A stretch of 64,000 nucleotides of DNA from Procambarus clarkii (taxonomy: Eukaryota > Arthropoda > Malacostraca > Decapoda > Cambaridae), in assembly GCF_040958095.1 (NCBI RefSeq), contig NC_091216.1, forward strand, positions 4,393,165-4,457,164, read 5' to 3'. Shown here one piece after another: positions 57,863 to 64,000 of this stretch (position 1 is the first letter of the stretch; the number at the start of each line of letters is the position of its first letter). The position numbers and the translations under genes are program-made. Below the pieces are notes generated by a model that made no database searches, was not told where the DNA came from, and saw only the letters and a program-made list of their open reading frames with translations.

Positions 57863-60800
57863 ACCACCTATCACCACCCTCTCACACCACCTATCACCAC
57901 CCTCTCACACCACCTACCACCACTCTCTCACACCACCTACCACCACCCTCTCACACCACCTACTACCACTCTCTCACACCACCTACTACCACTCTCTCAC
58001 ACCACCAACCACCACTCTCTCACACCACCTACCACCACTCTCTCACACCACCTACCACCATTCTCTCACACCACCTACCACCACCCTCTCACACCACCTA
58101 CTACCACTCTCTCACACCACCTACCACCATTCTCTCACACCACCTACCACCACCCTCTCACACCACCTACCACCACTCTCTCACACCACCTACCACCACC
58201 CTCTCACACCACCTACCACCACCCTCTCACACCACCTACTACCACTCTCTCACACCACCTACCACCACTCTCTCACACCACCTACCACCACTCTCTCACA
58301 CCACCTACCACCACTCTCTCACACCACCTACCACCACTCTCTCACACCACCTACCACCACTCTCTCACACCACCTACCACCACCCTCTCACACCACCTAC
58401 TACCACTCTCTCACACCACCTACCACCACCCTCTCACACCACCTACCACCACCCTCTCACACCACCTACTACCACTCTCTCACACCACCTACCACCACCC
58501 TCTCACACCACCTACCACCACTCTCTCACACCACCTACCACCACCCTCTCACACCACCTACCACCACCCTCTCACACCACCTACACCACCCTCTCACACC
58601 ACCTACTACCACTCTCTCACACCACCTACCACCACCCTCTCACACCACCTACTACCACTCTCTCACACCACCTACCACCACCCCTCTCACACCACCTACC
58701 AGCACCCCTCTCACACCACCTATCACCAACCTTTCACACCACCTACCAGAACCCTACTCACACCACCTACCACCACTCTCTCACACCACCTATCACCACC
58801 CTCTCACACCACCTACCACCACCCCGCTCACACCACCTATCACCACTCTCTCACACCACCTACCACCACTCTCACACCACCTACCACCACCCTCTCACAC
58901 CACCTACCACCACCCTCTCACACCACCTACCACCACCCTCTCACACCACCTACCACCACCCTCTCACACCACCTACCACCACCCTCTCACACCACCTACC
59001 ACCACCCTCTCACACCACCTACCACCACCCTCTCACACCACCTACCACCACCCTCTCACACCACCTACCACCACCCTCTCACACCACCTACCACCACCCT
59101 CTCACACCACCTACTACCACTCTCTCACACCACCTACTACCACTCTCTCACACCACCTACCAGAACCCTACTCACACCACCTATCACCACCCTCTCACAC
59201 CACCTACCACCACCCCGCTCACACCACCTATCACCACTCTCTCACACCACCTACCACCACCCCGCTCACACCACCTATCACCACCCTCTCACACCACCTA
59301 CCAGAACCCTACTCACACCACCTACCACCACTCTCTCACACCACCTACCACCACCCTCTCACACCACCTACCACCACCCTCTCACACCACCTACCACCAC
59401 CCTCTCACACCACCTACCACCACCCTCTCACACCACCTACTACCACTCTCACACCACCTACCACCACCCTCTCACACCACCTACTACCACTCTCTCACAC
59501 CACCTACTACCACTCTCTCACACCACCAACCACCACTCTCTCACACCACCTACCACCACTCTCTCACACCACCTACCACCATTCTCTCACACCACCTACC
59601 ACCACCCTCTCACACCACCTACTACCACTCTCTCACACCACCTACCACCACTCTCTCACACCACCTACCACCATTCTCTCACACCACCTACCACCACCCT
59701 CTCACACCACCTACCACCACTCTCTCACACCACCTACCACCACCCTCTCACACCACCTACTACCACTCTCTCACACCACCTACCACCACCCTCTCACACC
59801 ACCTACCACCACCCTCTCACACCACCTACTACCACTCTCTCACACCACCTACCACCACCCTCTCACACCACCTACCACCACTCTCTCACACCACCTACCA
59901 CCACCCTCTCACACCACCTACCACCACCCTCTCACACCACCTACACCACCCTCTCACACCACCTACTACCACTCTCTCACACCACCTACCACCACCCTCT
60001 CACACCACCTACTACCACTCTCTCACACCACCTACCACCACCCCTCTCACACCACCTACCAGCACCCCTCTCACACCACCTATCACCAACCTTTCACACC
60101 ACCTACCAGAACCCTACTCACACCACCTACCACCACTCTCTCACACCACCTATCACCACCCTCTCACACCACCTACCACCACCCCGCTCACACCACCTAT
60201 CACCACTCTCTCACACCACCTACCACCACTCTCACACCACCTACCACCACCCTCTCACACCACCTACCACCACCCTCTCACACCACCTACCACCACCCTC
60301 TCACACCACCTACCACCACCCTCTCACACCACCTACCACCACCCTCTCACACCACCTACCACCACCCTCTCACACCACCTACCACCACCCTCTCACACCA
60401 CCTACCACCACCCTCTCACACCACCTACCACCACCCTCTCACACCACCTACCACCACCCTCTCACACCACCTACCACCACCCTCTCACACCACCTACTAC
60501 CACTCTCTCACACCACCTACTACCACTCTCTCACACCACCTACCAGAACCCTACTCACACCACCTACCACCACTCTCTCACACCACCTATCACCACCCTC
60601 TCACACCACCTACCACCACCCCGCTCACACCACCTATCACCACTCTCTCACACCACCTACCACCACCCCGCTCACACCACCTATCACCACCCTCTCACAC
60701 CACCTACCAGAACCCTACTCACACCACCTACCACCACTCTCTCACACCACCTACCACCACCCTCTCACACCACCTACCACCACCCTCTCACACCACCTAC

Positions 60801-63333
60801 CACCACCCTCTCACACCACCTACCACCACCCTCTCACACCACCTACCACCACCCTCTCACACCACCTACTACCACTCTCACACCACCTACCACCACCCTC
60901 TCACACCACCTACCTACCACCTCTCTCACACCACCTACTACCACTCTCTCACACCACCTACCACCACCCTCTCACACCACCTACCACCACCCCTCTCACA
61001 CCACCTATCACCAACCTCTCACACCACCTACCAGAACTCTACTCACACCACCTACCACCACTCTCTCACACCACCTATCACCACCCTCTCACACCACCTA
61101 CCACCACCCCGCTCACACCACCTATCACCACTCTCTCACACCACCTACCACCACCCCGCTCACACCACCTATCACCACCCTCTCACACCACCTACCAGAA
61201 CCCTACTCACACCACCTACCACCACTCTCTCACACTACCTACCACCACCCTCTCACACCACCTACCACCACCCTCTCACACCACCTACCACCACCCTCTC
61301 ACACCACCTACCACCACCCTCTCACACCACCTACTACCACTCTCACACCACCTACCACCACCCTCTCACACCACCTACTACCACTCTCACACCACCTACC
61401 ACCACCCTCTCACACCACCTACCACCACCCTCTCACACCACCTACCACTACCCTCTCACACCACCTACCACCACCCTCTCACACCACCTACACCACCCTC
61501 TCACACCACCTACTACCACTCTATCACACCACCTACCACCACCCTCTCACACCACCTACTACCACTCTCTCACACCACCTACCACCACCCCTCTCACACC
61601 ACCTACCAGCACCCCTCTCACACCACCTATCACCAACCTTTCACACCACCTACCAGAACCCTACTCACACCACCTACCACCACTCTCTCACACCACCTAT
61701 CACCACCCTCTCACACCACCTACCACCACCCCGCTCACACCACCTATCACCACTCTCTCACACCACCTACCACCACTCTCTCACACCACCTACCACCACC
61801 CTCTCACACCACCTACCACCACCCTCTCACACCACCTACCACCACCCTCTCACACCACCTACCACCACCCTCTCACACCACCTACCACCACCCTCTCACA
61901 CCACCTACCACCACCCTCTCACACCACCTACCACCACCCTCTCACACCACCTACCACCACCCTCTCACACCACCTACCACCACCCTCTCACACCACCTAC
62001 CACCACCCTCTCACACCACCTACTACCACTCTCTCACACCACCTACTACCACTCTCTCACACCACCTACCAGAACCCTACTCACACCACCTACCACCACT
62101 CTCTCACACCACCTATCACCACCCTCTCACACCACCTACCACCACCCCGCTCACACCACCTATCACCACTCTCTCACACCACCTACCACCACCCCGCTCA
62201 CACCACCTATCACCACCCTCTCACACCACCTACCAGAACCCTACTCACACCACCTACCACCACTCTCTCACACCACCTACCACCACCCTCTCACACCACC
62301 TACCACCACCCTCTCACACCACCTACCACCACCCTCTCACACCACCTACCACCACCCTCTCACACCACCTACCACCACCCTCTCACACCACCTACTACCA
62401 CTCTCACACCACCTACCACCACCCTCTCACACCACCTACTACCACTCTCTCACACCACCTACTACCACTCTCTCACACCACCTACCACCACCCCTCTCAC
62501 ACCACCTACCACCACCCCTCTCACACCACCTATCACCAACCTCTCACACCACCTACCAGAACCCTACTCACACCACCTACCACCACTCTCTCACACCACC
62601 TATCACCACCCTCTCACACCACCTACCACCACCCCGCTCACACCACCTATCACCACTCTCTCACACCACCTACCACCACCCCGCTCACACCACCTATCAC
62701 CACCCTCTCACACCACCTACCAGAACCCTACTCACACCACCTACCACCACTCTCTCACACTACCTACCACCACCCTCTCACACCACCTACCACCACCCTC
62801 TCACACCACCTACCACCACCCTCTCACACCACCTACCACCACCCTCTCACACCACCTACCACCACCCTCTCACACCACCTACTACCACTCTCACACCACC
62901 TACCACCACCCTCTCACACCACCTACTACCACTCTCACACCACCTACCACCACCCTCTCACACCACCTACCACCACCCTCTCACACCACCTACCACTACC
63001 CTCTCACACCACCTACCACCACTCTCTCACACCACCTACCACCACCCTCTCACACCACCTACCACTACCCTCTCACACCACCTACCACCACCCCGCTCAC
63101 ACCACCTATCACCACCCTCTCACACCACCTACCAGAACCCTACTCACACCACCTACCACCACTCTCTCAGACCACCTATCACCACCCTCTCACACCACCT
63201 ACCACCACCCCGCTCACACCACCTATCACCACTCTCTCACACCACCTACCACCACCCCGCTCACACCACCTATCACCACCCTCTCACACCACCTACCACC
63301 ACCCTCTCACACCACCTACCACCACCTTCTTAC
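57863..63333 (+). repeat. 23-bp minisatellite, 5.5 kb (~235 units)
   Basis: Units contain ACACCACCTACCACCACCCT followed by CTC. Variants are TACTACCACTCTC, TATCACCACCCTC, CCAGAACCCTACTC and ACCACCCCGCTC. The plus strand has almost no G. Distinctive variants such as CCAGCACCCCTCTC recur at about 58701, 60061 and 61608, giving higher-order repeats of about 1.36 and 1.55 kb. The minus strand is a run of GGTGG, GGTAGG and GAGGG. Confidence 0.95.
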
Positions 63334-64000
63334 ACCAACTGGAAGAGAGGAGCAGCACCCCACACCCCACCACCTGCCCCTACAGCGCCAGCCTAGACAA
63401 CCATTAACCCAGGAGCCCCCCGCACTACCCGTCAGTGTCCTGGGAGGGTGAGTCGTTATACAACCAGTACACAAGCACCACTCAGCTGGTGTACTGCTGT
63501 CTTGCTGGAGGTTCAAGGGGACAGCTAGGAGGGATGAATAGGTTAAATGCGGAGCGTCCAAAGGATATCAAACTAATCATATGGAAGAGATTTGTGGCAT
63601 TAGAGGAACGCATGAGTGAGGAGCAAGGAAAGTCCATTGAAAACCTTAAAGAAAGCTTGGATGAACTAGTGAGAATCATTGATGAAATGCAAGAAGAGCT
63701 GAAGGAGGAGAGGACAAGGTGGTGAAGATATATGCAGGAACTTAAAGAAGGCAAGGCAACAAACGAAGTGAGAAATATAACAGAGGAAAGAATTAAACAT
63801 ATATAAAATATAACCAAGATCTGGGGAGTAAGACAAGATAAAACTTTTGCTGCGGCAATAAAGGATTCAGAGGGAAAGTAGATAATTAGGACAACAATGT
63901 TAGAGGTTGTAAAACTACCCAAGTCATGAAATGTGTAAGGCAGGAGTTGCCTAGAACCCCCCCCCCCCACCCCACCCCTCCCAATAAGCCTCTGGCTGGC
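63334..64000 (+). pseudogene. Decayed coiled-coil reading frame, possible LINE ORF1
   Basis: An ATG at 63534 opens 63 codons (to the TGA at 63723-63725) of heptad-like, highly charged sequence with WKRFVALEERMSEEQGKS and ESLDELVRIIDEMQEELKEE, a likely coiled coil. The frame continues in phase past that stop and two further stops (TAA near 63804, TAG near 63879) with similar sequence (NITKIWGVRQDKTFAAAI) to a TGA near 63927. A coiled-coil ORF1 of a non-LTR element is the most likely identity given the neighbourhood, but I do not recognise the family. The last 40 bases are a C-rich run and unique sequence cut by the window edge. Confidence 0.45.

Overview
This window is non-coding, repeat-dominated nuclear DNA from an animal, most likely a decapod crustacean and possibly a freshwater crayfish. 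The evidence is the combination of tRNA-headed SINEs with a shared body, Penelope-like and RNase-H-bearing non-LTR retrotransposons, a TA-flanked inverted-repeat element with arthropod-type TTAGG/CCTAA tracts in its core, and a very high minisatellite load. The taxon is inferred from repeat style and was not tested by a search. I see no intact host gene. By rough addition of the arrays, about two thirds of the window is tandem repeat.

Layout. 1-13186: a tandem array of ~287-bp units, each with a degenerate tRNA-like module. It has a ~3.05-kb higher-order duplication and is interrupted by an inverted SINE dimer (8251-8640, 11-bp target-site duplication) and by two non-autonomous piggyBac-like elements at TTAA sites (8783-10635 and 10954-12497). 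13212-16079: a nearly identical 259-bp array that flips orientation at a fold-back junction near 13897. 16241-18317: five copies of a ~389-bp TA-flanked MITE separated by (TA)n tracts. 18406-20064: a minus-strand Penelope-like element fragment (RT plus GIY-YIG, with a hammerhead-like motif), fused to a plus-strand I-type LINE (20066-24660; gag, endonuclease, RT, RNase H, CCHC). 25302-48475: an almost continuous run of distinct minisatellites with periods 29, 45, 29, 36/37, 27, 21, 21, 14, 30 and 14 bp. It includes a 10.1-kb array of 21-bp units and is interrupted by one SINE and one CR1-like LINE fragment. 48680-52096: CR1-like LINE fragments and polypyrimidine/(AC)n DNA. 52097-57848: a nearly full-length but inactivated minus-strand I-type LINE of the same family as the first. 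57863-63333: a 23-bp minisatellite that is almost free of G on the plus strand. 63340-64000: a decayed coiled-coil reading frame.

Nothing here works as a pathway or operon. The coding remnants all belong to mobile elements, and every one shows stops, frameshifts or missing catalytic residues. The interest lies in genome dynamics: tRNA-like sequences amplified into satellites, fold-back and higher-order amplification, CpG-decay-like variation inside minisatellites, adjacent arrays of different period sharing a core, and a Penelope tandem with a ribozyme-like motif. The long open frames inside the minisatellites follow from stop-free units and should not be annotated as proteins.
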